From Lunularia cruciata (Eukaryota; Streptophyta; Marchantiopsida; Lunulariales; Lunulariaceae), in contig OX419755.1 of NCBI GenBank assembly GCA_948567375.1, forward strand, positions 58,167,945 through 58,231,944: 64,000 bases of DNA, given 5' to 3'. The position numbers and the translations under genes were made by a program. Numbering within the stretch: position 1 is the stretch's first letter; the number at the start of each line of letters is the position of its first letter. This document shows positions 1-9,914 of this stretch, piece by piece. The notes beneath the pieces are model-generated. The model made no database searches, was not told where the DNA came from, and worked only from the letters and a program-made list of their open reading frames with translations.

Positions 1-360
1 TATTATATGTAAATTTTTGCAAGAAATTGTATTAACTTCAACTATAGTTTATCATTAAATACTACCATCTGAAATAAGTTATTTAAAATGCAATATCAAC
101 AATTATTTTATATATTTATATTTATATATACTAAAGTGATCAAATATATGTGAAAATACTAATCGTGCATACACTATAGAATAAAGTTAACAAGTTTTGC
201 TTTGTAGCCAAAAGATATCTTTCTAAAGCCTAAATTCACCCTTTCATGTGCCACTCATAGCCCTTACTGCCAAAGTCTAATTTATCACTCATTAATCAAT
301 CGCTTTGGCATCCACATCCATCATTTTGCATCTTGGACGTGATACTTCCGTCATGTTGCC
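1..360. other. AT-rich flank without a recognisable gene
   Basis: This stretch is AT-rich and holds only very short open frames. I see no RNA gene or repeat shared with the rest of the window. It precedes the MULE remnant. Confidence 0.5.
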
Positions 361-2330
361 CCCTCCTCAATCTTGGTATACTTCCCTCAAGGAAATGTGA
401 CGAAGTATTTGAGCTTTTGCACACACATACAAGGGTATGAAGTCATAACACAACACTCTATCATGCATAGAAATTGCATTATCATCAAGTGTGATCATGG
501 ACAACAATATTACACTTTGAAAGGTCCCATAGAATCCCAACGTTGTAATCAAACTAGAACATGTTTGATTGATTGTCCCTTCTAGCTCTATACATGACTT
601 TTGAAAGTTGATGGCCGGTGGTATGTCAATGTTTGGAATGGAGAACACAACCACAAAGCTTCAATCAATCCCTCCGGCCATGCAGTAGCACCTTGTCTTC
701 AATATGTTACGTGTGTTGACTCAACAAATGGTTGTTGTAAGGGTTGCTCCAAAAAACATATTAATAGCTTTATGATAGCAAGATCCTACCATGCTTGTTA
801 CCTCCAATACAATACACAATGAGCAACTTTGCTTTTGAATGCATGAACTATAAGGCTGGTTGCCAATTCTTGCTTTGGTGGATAGTCTTCAAGAGGCCAA
901 ATATTGATGCAAATACAAATGCAATGTAGCAAATGAGGTCACTCATCTCTTCTTTGCTCAACCAAGATGCATTCATTTGGCAATGACCCAATATCCATAT
1001 GCATTTGTAATGGACTATACCTATAAGACCAACTATTTTTAATGTTGATGTTATATCTGATTGGCATGACACACTTCCACACCTCTTTTACTATAGCAAT
1101 TGCCTTCATTTGATAGAAAAAATGATCTATCAATGGGATTTGGATTAGATCATGACCATGTTTGAAGTCAAATCATCAACAATCACAACAGATCAAGAAC
1201 TCATATTGATGAAAGTTCTATCATTGCATTTACAACTTCCAATAATTTGGTTTGCATCCGGCATATCAAAAAGAATGTGGTCACCAACTGCAAGAAGTAC
1301 TTTGGTACAAATGATGATTGAAATTCATTTTTGTAGAATTAGACCAATATTGTCCAATCATTCTAGTGGAACTCTTCAAATTGAGTTGGAAGAACTTATG
1401 CAATACATACTTGTAGATACTTGTGCTAATTGAGTATCTTGCTACAACATAGATTCCACACAAAGAACTCTTTGTGGTCACATGGACCAATCAGTACATG
1501 CATTTTGAGAATATCAATAGATCTTGAGCTGAAGGTCAACATAACATGATCAAGGGGTACCTGAAAGTTCTATAATGGATCTCTGAGATGTACAAACACC
1601 ACTATCTCATGCTTTAGAGAACCACATAAAAGAGATCAATGCACAATAAAGGTTGGAGCAAATCAAAGTTCTTGTGGACTACCAAAATGAGCAGTTTTTT
1701 TGTGGTGTTATTCATTGTATTCATGTTATGCTCTCAAAGAGGCTTTGAAGCAATTCAAGCTAATAGAAGACTTGCATAGTACTACCTTGCAGATGTGTTC
1801 AGAGGTTTTCACAACCATGATGGAAATCCTGTGTAGCCATTGCATGCTTCTAGAACTAGAGCATAGAGGAACACTTTCTATGGATGACTTCCATCCAACA
1901 TGGCATCTTGTCAATGTGGAACCTCTTCGTACATTGGTTACACAAGAAGGGAATGGTGGTTCAAGTACTCTTCAACATGTATTCCAAGCAATAGAGTATA
2001 CATATTAGGTGCTAACACCAGATCAACAAACTGATATGTTAAATCAACCCTTGATCATGCCTTCACATACTTTTGCATTGAAAAATCTGGTTATTCAACA
2101 AATAAAAGGACAACCTCCGGGTTCATAAGGCAATCGGAGCAGAGAAATTACAACTTCAATTCTCCTTGAACTTTCACAACTTGAAATGGTGGAGCAGGTA
2201 TCAGTGCTTAGACATGTAAGATGATACAACATCTGCAAAGAGCCTGGTCACAATCTCCACATATGCCCTCAACTTCTTATATTTGCATCACAATCAAATT
2301 TATATTTGTTGTTGACCTAGTATTGGAACA
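361..2330 (+). pseudogene. Degenerate MULE transposase, copy 1 (Y1)
   Basis: These are remains of a Mutator-like transposase with a FAR1-type DNA-binding N-terminus. One frame from 373 to 822, broken by two stops near 585-600, reads like the FAR1/WRKY-like module: an 'IIIKCDHG' stretch, a 'DCPF' motif, then 'DGRWYVNVWNGEHNHK', which is typical of the N-terminal zinc-binding part of MULE transposases. Around 1190-1330 the sequence aligns with the second copy at 22049-22197. There the reading 'DQELMLMN...CIRHIKKNV' matches the catalytic-domain block of MULE transposases (usually 'TDRELALMNA...CIWHI'). Stops and shifts are dense, so no full protein can be made. I did not find terminal inverted repeats. 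The family call rests on motif recognition alone. Confidence 0.6.
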
Positions 2331-3759
2331 CATTTGCAATAGACAACAACTAACTTAGTATCTCAAAAAATGTGTTAAATACACCTCAAGGGACCGGTGC
2401 AAGACCGAGGAGAGGAGGAGGCATCAACAGATATGCAAAATGATGGATGTGGGTGCCACAGCGCAACAGTACTACAGACAATACTTTGGCAGTAGAGTCT
2501 GGCGGCCATACAAGAAACATCACAAGGTAAACCACGAGTTGACTTGATGAGAGTGAATTTGGCGATAATGGATGAATTTAGCAACTCCCTATTCTAAACT
2601 AGGCAAGATCAAGGAAGTCACAGTCGCCAAGGACTTCTTTTCTGATGGATGTAAGGGAGATACACGAAACAACATATGGGGATTCCCTTCTTCATATCGA
2701 TCAGTCTCTAAGCTTATCCGTAATTGTGTCCTGAACATAATAACAACCCTGAAGGTTCTACAAACTGAACTTGAAAGGTCCGGAGCAAACACTCTTTTAT
2801 ACGGAACGGTAATGGCCGGCCTTTAATTCTCCGGTTACGGTTTCCAGATCTGTCAGTTCATGGGATAAACCTCCGTCCGTGACCAGAGGGTTATCCGTCC
2901 GGTCACGTTACTGTCAACGATATAGGCGTTTACCTTAGACTTTCAGCTATCGCCAATATATTGCGACTTTCAGAAACATGTCAATATGGAAAGAAACGTA
3001 ACGAGTCGCACTCTCCTCGCGCAAAGCCACTCCTCGACTCGAATTCTTCGTCTGCTAAACGAAGGCCCCTGCACCTCCACACGCTCCAAGAGAACAGCCA
3101 GTCGTCGAAAGAAAGTCCGAAAGCGCGATCGGTAGCCAGAGGAGGACGAGTCGAGCAAATTAGGCCAAGGCAGATATAATTTGCAAAACTAGGAGTGAAA
3201 CCAAGGCCATAACGGGCTGACTGACTGACTGACGGTATGAGCGCTTGTCTAGAACTCCGCTCGAAACTTTCAACGAAATCCTTTTTGCAAGAAAGATTTT
3301 CCCTCTGCCGTACAAAATCTGCCTCCTTTTGCTTGGAGCCGTACCCAAAGGCTACTATATTGTACGTTAATCACCGTGTACGGGTGGCGGTGACTCGACC
3401 AAGCGCAAGAATCGGACCGCTTTCTGGGGTTGACACATGGCCCTGACAGCTCGACACCTGTCAGTCTTGGTTTTACGATATCTGCAACACGAGTACCGTT
3501 CATCTTCGATAGCCCACGAGAATACTCTCTTTTTTCATCCAACCCATCAACAAAACTGTACTCTTAGGTCATTGCATTGTACTATATCACTTAACAACCT
3601 TGTCCCTTTCTAAGTACATGATAATGCCATCTGTGTTTGCAAACCCTAGGATTTTTACCAATCAAATGAAGAACATCAAAACTGTTAAAACTCCATCAAC
3701 CCACAGAAACATAAAACGCAGGAGATCAAAATTGTTCTCGGTCTGAGAATAATGAAATC
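2331..3759. other. Gene-less part of duplicated unit Y1
   Basis: No gene is recognisable here. The stretch is closely repeated at about 23225-24632 and 25550-25780. It contains a short GACT run at about 3222-3236. At 2727-2734 it keeps the unoccupied target (TGTCCTGA) of a retrotransposon present in the other copy. At about 3508-3515 it keeps the unoccupied site of the plastid-DNA insert. The open frames here overlap on both strands and do not resemble proteins. Confidence 0.6.
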
Positions 3760-4300
3760 TGTCCTATTACACCTAAGATATTTATTACCTTAACATATTT
3801 AAATTATATCAATCATACGGTATAGACGAAGAAATTACTTACAATCAAAAGGCAGTAAACAAAAGGCAGAATCCATCGCTGCATATACATTCAAAGTTAC
3901 ACAAACAAGGAGACTAAGCATCACCTACAGTGATAATTCTCTATGCCAGTGTTCTTCGTAAAGTAACGGAATGAGAATGACCTGCTATCTACTATGGTTA
4001 GCTTTTGCACACTCGTAGACCTTTATCAAAACGCCGGATCCATCACTCCGTATAATTTCAAAGCTAAATGAAGAAAGAGGCGATACCTCACCTAAACTGA
4101 TTGCTCTGCTATGAAGTACACCACCCAGTGCTCTCTATACACAAATGGAGTGAGAATGATACCCCGTTGTCTCCTATGGGAGGCTTTAGTGCATTCCCTT
4201 ACATTTGTCAAAATGCCATAAAGAGCACTCCATTTAACTTCAAAACTAGAGGAGAAAAAAAAATGAATCTGAATTTCCTTTGCTGTAGTCTGGTAAATTA
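3760..4300 (-). pseudogene. Old 3' remnants of the R2-like retrotransposon, in tandem (Y1)
   Basis: Read on the minus strand, two adjacent stretches resemble the C-terminal 100 or so residues of the retrotransposon ORF at 13702-16869. Both contain the block of the intact copy that includes 'VRECARAYHVRRQG', and the following 'IHRRAITLGD' is recognisable in decayed form. The terminal 'cacctaagatat' DNA motif is also present near 3771. Many stops and indels show that this is much older than the 13.6-kb element. The parallel stretch in Y2 is 25780-26330, so it predates the duplication. Confidence 0.6.
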
Positions 4301-4456
4301 AATCTCGAACCGCTCACATGAACCAGATCCTCTCGTTGGAACTTGAAAATCATTGGCATAGAAGACAACTATCAGACCTGCTTGGCTTCAAATCCTGATG
4401 GAGCATTTGAGACTATCTGCATGGATTCTGTGGCATACGGTATACTACACCGAGCT

Positions 4457-5383
4457 TCAGAGAGGGGGCAAAAGCCCTGGGTCCGGATAGCCTGACTTCT
4501 TTGGCTTTACGGCAGAAACGCCCAAGGCCGGAAATGGCGGGTCCGCACACGATATTGTCTCGTGTCCCTCGGACCCAGAACAAAGCTCCGTTCGGATGTT
4601 CATATTTAGCGCTGCCAAAGATGATGGTGAATCCCTGTTATCCGTTGTGATCTGTGGCATACTATCATGCAACTCAGCCCGGTCAGACCAGGCGAGGGAA
4701 GAAGGGAATCCATGTTGTATTTCAAGAAACCTAGCTTGGCACTTTTGGTGATCACGAACCGCTACAAGATACAACAAGATTATAGGAACAACAAGGATCG
4801 ACCCTACTGTGACTATCTCAGAAACGGTGCGTCGGTTTTCCACCCAGGAAAGTCGAGTTACATGGATACCGAAGCAACTGAAGCCCAATATGTAACACAG
4901 AACGTACACTGCATGCATGGTCACAACTTGAAGGTATCTTCGTGAGAAATGTTTCACAAGGTTTAAGGTTTCCCACAGATCCCGCAATTCAGAGCCCTGT
5001 AGAGTTCGAGAAGTCTTCTGTCGTGTGCTTGAGCTGTCGAAATTTCCATTCCAAACGTGGACAGAAACATCAGCGGCAACATTCAAGAGAAATCCCAGAC
5101 CCAGAAAGTCGACGGAGGCTTGAAAGAGCGAATCAGTCATCATTAGACTTGCTGTAGTGCTCCCCAGCTGGATGATTAAAGCGAGGAGAGGAAGGATTGA
5201 TGGTGGAACAATTATAGAGATAAGTAGTTGGAACTTCCGTCCCAATACAACCTTCTCGCATTCCAATTCTGACATAGAGTCGCTTACTGATCTCATTCTG
5301 GAAATGCCCTGCAGGAATGGGTCCTGCAGGAATGGGTCCTGCAGCATCAGCTGACAATAATAGATTCTAGCCTTGGCGCACAC
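4457..5383 (-). CDS. Predicted multi-pass membrane protein, copy 1 (exon)
   Basis: The open frame encodes about 308 residues, and I do not recognise the family. After an N-terminal part there are at least four hydrophobic segments: around residues 50-75 ('ISIIVPPSILPLLALII'), around 90-110 ('VDFLGLGFLLNVAADV'), around 155-175 ('AVYVLCYILGFSCFGIHV') and around 190-210 ('VTVGSILVVPIILLYLV'). A charged tail follows. A paralogue at 26394-27240 keeps most residues, which argues for a real protein. A good acceptor ('TTTATTACAG') lies just upstream of the frame at about 5398, so this is probably an internal or last exon of a longer gene. The displayed start is a GTG codon and is not reliable. An in-frame 15-bp tandem duplication near 5310-5340 repeats 'DPFLQ', where the paralogue has one unit. 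Function unknown. Confidence 0.5.
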   Translation of the reverse strand: MCAKARIYYCQLMLQDPFLQDPFLQGISRMRSVSDSMSELECEKVVLGRKFQLLISIIVPPSILPLLALIIQLGSTTASLMMTDSLFQASVDFLGLGFLLNVAADVSVHVWNGNFDSSSTRQKTSRTLQGSELRDLWETLNLVKHFSRRYLQVVTMHAVYVLCYILGFSCFGIHVTRLSWVENRRTVSEIVTVGSILVVPIILLYLVAVRDHQKCQARFLEIQHGFPSSLAWSDRAELHDSMPQITTDNRDSPSSLAALNMNIRTELCSGSEGHETISCADPPFPALGVSAVKPKKSGYPDPGLLPPL

Positions 5384-5565
5384 AGCAGATCCTGTAATAA
5401 AACGTAAATTGGAGAAATCTGCTCTGTTTGCTAAGCTCTGGAGAGAGACATCTGTCCGACTCCTACCGCATCTTGCCTCAATATGAATGAGAACTTTTGA
5501 ATGTTCATACTAGATCGTTGACGAGCTTTAATACAGTACGGGATGTTTCGCACTCACGTCTCGTA

Positions 5566-5824
5566 CGCATGAAAGCTGGCAGCGTGATTGATGCAATTAG
5601 TGCAGATTCTTCTTGTTCCCTTTGGGATTATACTGTCCTGCCGATGCACAACCCCAATAGTAAGAAAACCGACCTCATCAAACCTCATATAGGGTAGGAC
5701 CTACCCATAAAGCGATACAGGGGAGAGACAAAAGAGGTAGAATGGGGAGGCCACAATCGTATACCCTAATAGATAAAGTATACCCATGCCCTAATGCCCC
5801 CTTTTTCCTTTTCTTCTAGTTAAA
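5566..5824. other. Y1/X1 junction region
   Basis: Similarity to Y2 stops at about 5565, after the shared 'cactcacgtctcgt'. Similarity to the start of X2 begins at about 5628-5650 ('taagaaa...gacctcatca'). A partial retrotransposon tail on the minus strand is visible at about 5711-5745 ('gagagacaaaagaggtagaatgg'). No gene is seen. Confidence 0.5.
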
Positions 5825-5921
5825 GGAAGAAAGGCGACCGCGTCGAAAAAACAAGGATGGGAAGACCCCATCAAGTCGTACAATGGAGAGACAACAAAAA
5901 GGTAAAAGGGGGTTGCGAAGG
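5825..5921 (-). mobile_element. Tail-only copy of the R2-like retrotransposon
   Basis: The motif 'ggcgaccgcgt...gatgggaagaccccatcaag...tacaa.ggagagaca' is the reverse complement of the 80-odd bases that follow the ORF stop in the full-length element at 13615-16987. No coding sequence is attached. It is read as an extremely 5'-truncated copy. Confidence 0.65.
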
Positions 5922-6137
5922 CCCCCTTCTAATTAAAAGAAGGACCCCTCCTTCTTTTAATTAGAGGGGGTTCGCAAGAGCCTAGTTCCCAAAGCACATA
6001 TAGTCCTGACGGAGAGACAACAAAAAGGTAAAAGGGGGTTGCGAAGGCCCCCTTCTAATTAAAAGAAGGACCCCTCCTTCTTTTAATTAGAGGGGGTTCG
6101 CAAGAGCCTAGTTCCCAAAGCACATATAGTCCTGACG
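5885..6137. repeat. Two tandem 126-bp units, each with a long hairpin
   Basis: The units start at 5885 and 6011 ('ggagagacaacaaaaaggta') and are almost identical. Each contains an inverted repeat. The arm beginning 'ttgcgaaggccccc' and running to 'gaagga' is followed by a CCCC loop and its near-perfect complement, ending 'gggggttcgcaa'. The stem is about 29 bp. The first bases of each unit overlap the retrotransposon tail. The hairpin is absent from X2. Confidence 0.8.
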
Positions 6138-6393
6138 GAAGACAAGCGAAGTCAACGAGTTCCCTGCTTACCGACGCTTATTGACGTTCCTCGGAAGTGA
6201 ATGCAGCTCACGCAGGATTGAGATGAGATTCTAAGTTAGGGTTTGTTGCGTGTGGTTTCGTTCAGCCGACGGTGTTCAAGTAAGGAACTCACGCACGACG
6301 GAAGATTCTGATCTGCGCCATTTCGAGGCCTGCTAGCTCCCCTCAGCTCAGGGAAGAGCACTGGCTGCCAGAGCAATGTAGGCAATGTTGGAT

Positions 6394-6452
6394 CCCTTGT
6401 ACGGCTTGATGGGGTCTTCCCATCCTTCGTGTTCTCTACGCGGTCGCCTTTT
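6394..6452 (+). mobile_element. Tail-only retrotransposon copy
   Basis: It starts at 'cttgtacggcttgatggggt' and runs to 'tacgcggtcgcctttt', matching the last 60 bases of the full element's 3' untranslated region. Confidence 0.65.
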
Positions 6453-6705
6453 TCCAATAGATAAAGTACATATTTGTGGGTGATGCTTCTCGGAGGTTCC
6501 AATATTTGTGAGAGACAAAAGAGGTAGAATGGGCCGCAATAATATACCCTAATAGATAAAGTATACCCAGCCCTAATAGATAAAGTAGGTTATACCCGAA
6601 TAGATAAAGTATACCGATATCCTAATAAATAAAGTACATATTTGTGATGCTTCTTCGAAGGTTCCAATATTTGTGGGGATGCTTCTTCGAGGCTTTCGGT
6701 TTCGG

Positions 6706-6870
6706 CTTTTACGACTCGGATATCTTAGGTGCGATAGGGCAGGGCAGGGCAGATTTCTCCTAGCGATTCTATTGGGGGCTAGCCCCATTTTACCTCTTCT
6801 CTTTTGTCTCTCCTTTATACGGGCTTGATCTTCTCATCCTTCTTGTGTTCTATGTGGTTTCCTTCCCTCA
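6706..6870 (+). mobile_element. 5'-truncated R2-like retrotransposon copy
   Basis: It includes the end of the ORF ('ggatatcttaggtgcgata'), the 'gggctagcccc' small hairpin around the stop codon and the whole 3' tail, ending near 'tatgtggtttcctt'. A similar copy lies at 42605-42790 in X2, so this insertion predates the X duplication. Confidence 0.7.
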
Positions 6871-6982
6871 TATTTGTGGGGAGTACTCCTCATTGGCGTC
6901 TGGATAATCGTGGCTGAAGTTGAACGCCTTGGCAATGCTACTCATTATCCGCTCTTGCACCTCTGAGACAGCTTCTTATTTT

Positions 6983-7050
6983 TATCCTTGCACGGTTTGA
7001 TTTGATGGTGTCTTCCCGTCCTTCCTCTTATCCTACGCGGTCGTCTTCTT
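6983..7050 (+). mobile_element. Tail-only retrotransposon copy
   Basis: It reads 'ttgcacggtttgatttgatg...cttcccgtcctt...tacgcggtcgtctt', a diverged 3' tail. Its counterpart in X2 is at 43172-43235, so it was present before the duplication. Confidence 0.6.
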
Positions 7051-7126
7051 CCGATACATGCACTCTCCTGAAATGTCATGGACGGATGGATAACCAGCAC
7101 GATGTAGTATATGTGGAAACAACAGG

Positions 7127-7220
7127 ACAAGGGCGACCGCGTAGAAAACATGAACGATGGGAAGACCCCCGTCAAGCCGTACAAGGGAGAGATGAAAAAG
7201 GTAAAATGGAAACAATAGGA
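7127..7220 (-). mobile_element. Tail-only retrotransposon insertion specific to X1
   Basis: Between 'gtggaaacaa' and 'ggaaacaatag' X1 has about 95 extra bases: a minus-strand copy of the tail from 'ggcgaccgcgtaga' to 'ggtaaaatgg'. X2 at about 43300-43315 reads straight through ('gtggaaacaatagggac'). The bases 'ggaaacaa' occur on both sides, as expected for a target-site duplication. It carries no ORF sequence at all. Confidence 0.75.
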
Positions 7221-7439
7221 AAAGGAAACAATAGGGACTACTACTCGAGAGTCGTCGTTCTGGAAAGGTCAAAGGTCATGGATGGAGAGAGAGAACGATG
7301 TAATATCAGCTGAAACAATACCGGCATTAATAATCCATAGATATAATCCACGAACGACCATAAATCATGATATTCCGGTGAACTTTAGGCAGTTTGATTT
7401 ACATAATTTTAATAGATATTATTGTAGACAGAATATATT

Positions 7440-8345
7440 CCTATTTGTCATTAAGAATTAGCTTCGTTTTATCCTTGGTTGTCGCTGATTGTGATCGAAA
7501 ATTCCATGTCTTGTTAGTTCGTCTTGTTTTATTTGTCAGAAATTTACCTGAGCTTCGATCCAAATCTGGAGGCAAGGGTACACTATTCGTCCCTGTTCCC
7601 GGAGGTGGCCCTCAGATTCAAACAACTGGTCATCGAAGTAATACTTTCACGTAGGGATAGTGTTTGGATAAGAGTGGGAAGGCAAAGAGTAGCAGGAGGA
7701 CTGCTTCGGGTTCTGGGCCCAAAGCGGGCCCAAGGAGCAGTAAAAAATGCGGCGACACTACTGTTGGGAGGAGCGAGGCAGTGACAGTCTTTCCGAGGCT
7801 GTTTAAGTACTAACTGGTATTTTTCGACGAGCAAGTTGAGCTTGACAAATGTGGATATTGACGATGTGTAAAGTACCTTGCTGTATTGAATATTTAGAAA
7901 GAAGAATTTAAGACTAGAGAATGAAGATAAACAATCTGGGTAGTTTCCAAGGTAGATAATGAAAAATAAAGGGGTCCGAGCCAAGGGGATCAACATGTGT
8001 GTGTAATAGAAAAGCAGTCCCACAGCTAGGAGCTCTAGTTCCTCCAAGTCTCAGGAGATTTTACATTTTATCTCTACATTTTATCCTTCGTTGTCGCTGA
8101 TTGAGATCCAACGTTCTAATGCATCAACATGTGCGTGTAATAGAAAAGCATTAGTTGTTCCAAGTCTCAGGAGAGGGACTGTACATTTTGTCCTTCGTTG
8201 TCGCAGATTGTGATCGAAAATTCCAATGCATCAACATGTACGTGTAATAGAAATACATGACCATTTTATCCTTCGTTGTCGCTGATTCTGATCGAAAATT
8301 CCAATGCATCAACATGTACGTGTAATAGAAAAGCAGTCCCACCGC
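7440..8345. repeat. Degenerate tandem repeat of about 70-110 bp (X1)
   Basis: The block 'atccttcgttgtcgctgatt.tgatc.aaaattccaatgcatcaacatg' and 'cgtgtaatagaaaagca' recurs at about 7470, 8085, 8190 and 8265, with an isolated end piece at about 7985. The same family lies at 43545-43885 in X2. A long open frame on the minus strand at 7583-8047 is a by-product and has no recognisable domain. Confidence 0.7.
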
Positions 8346-8389
8346 GCGGAGCTCTAGTTTGTTCCAAGTCTCAGGAGAGCGACTGTAGC

Positions 8390-8625
8390 TTGACGCCGAG
8401 AAGAAAAGGTGTTTCTACTGAAGGTTTTCCGTAGATAGTGTGGGAGAACACAAGACATGAGGAGAGTCATGTTCTCCCACACATAAAAGTATTTACACCG
8501 CAGGAAAGAGAAAAGGAATTCCTCCTGTAGGTTTTCCGTAAACTGTGTGGGAGAACACAAGACATGATGAGAGTTCCTACTGCAGGTTTTCCGAAGGTAT
8601 ATCTGGTAAATTGTGAACGAGGGTG
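8390..8625. repeat. Short repeats around 'ggttttccgta...gtgtgggagaacacaagacatga'
   Basis: The motif occurs at about 8415-8460 and 8528-8565. A partial third copy at about 8575-8600 has only 'ctactgcaggttttccg'. A reversed piece 'catgttctcccacaca' at about 8467-8482 makes a local inverted repeat. The counterpart in X2 is 43940-44140. Confidence 0.65.
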
Positions 8626-9914
8626 AACGAGGATACTAGACAAGACGCACGCATGCAACAGCCACTGCACGCACGACTATCCGCGCAAGAATGATACAAG
8701 GTAGCGATCATGGACTGACTTTACTAGCACACAATATAGGCCTGGAAGTCCCCCTTTAACCAAACCTTCAGGTCCTAGTGTTCACTAGCAGGGGTCTCAA
8801 CCACCATACAAGTCAGTACCTAGTGTCGTCTTTGTTACCTCTTCAACACGTGTTAGGTAACCCCACGACTTATGAACCGCCTTCTGGGGACCGGACATAC
8901 ATTCCTTATGAGAATATACCACAATCAGGAACCGCACGGGCCTTAGGATAGAAAACCTTATCAAGATAACAAAGATAAACTCTAAGAGTTGACATCACAC
9001 TAAACCCAATATAGTACACTTGGTACACTAGAAGGTACTTAGTTCAAGATTCATGTTTACGTATCTAAGCGTCCGAACATAAATGTGGACTCCTGTCACC
9101 AACTTGCATATGGTTTGATTAGTTAGTAAGTGAAAATTCTCCAGATTTTATATTCATCAGGTGAGCTAACGCATAAGCATTAAGTTGTTATTTAATCAGT
9201 TACGGTGGTATAGTTTAAATTAGTAAAGGAAAACTTCTACAAAGTTTAGACGTAAGCTACCAGGTATACTCTAAGTGAGGTTACGCGAACGTTTCTCCTC
9301 GTAGGAAAAGAGTAAATCACCATCAATGATGGAATTCTATTCTAGCGGACTCACTACACTCATCGATGGTTTCATTTGCAGAGAGTGGACTGTTCTGGTA
9401 TTCCTTGCAGGTGCAGCGACTGTCTGGCTACTTAGCAGAAGGGTTACGGTGTCAGTGGGCAAGTGAGAGTAATGGAGCGAAACCGAGTCCTGATATGCGC
9501 TTCGTCAGTTACTGATTTATTTCCACACTTGATTTATAAGCACAGTCTAGATCATTCTGGGTCAATGATGGAAGGATGCAAGCCATTACAAGTAGATGGA
9601 ACGGCTTTGGACAAGACGTAATATTTTCATTCGGGGAGTTTCTGTAACTGGGGAGCAGACAAACATACTTTGAGGCCCGGCCAGTACCCGGATATCCAGT
9701 ATTGAAAGAGAGTCCAGTTTGTGAGAAGAGGTATAATCAATTCCAGTTTATGATACAAAAGAGGTGACATTTGTCCAGTCAAATTTCCCTTGGACCTACC
9801 TGGGTACAAGGTCCCACTTGCAGCTTGGCCTCCAGGTCGTGCTCACTGAAGCTAGAACTTGAAGTTGGCCAAAACATTATCGATGAGAATAACGTGCCTA
9901 CTCTGTCACTGGTG
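8626..9914. other. Gene-less 3' flank of the SecY pseudogene (X1)
   Basis: No gene is seen here. It aligns closely with 44150-46040 except that X2 carries 621 extra bases at 44556-45176, and X1 has about 30 extra bases near 8836-8870. Confidence 0.55.

Noticed and set aside
7583..8047. 154-codon minus-strand ORF as a gene
   Set aside because: It overlaps a degenerate tandem repeat, is not kept open in the X2 counterpart and has no domain.
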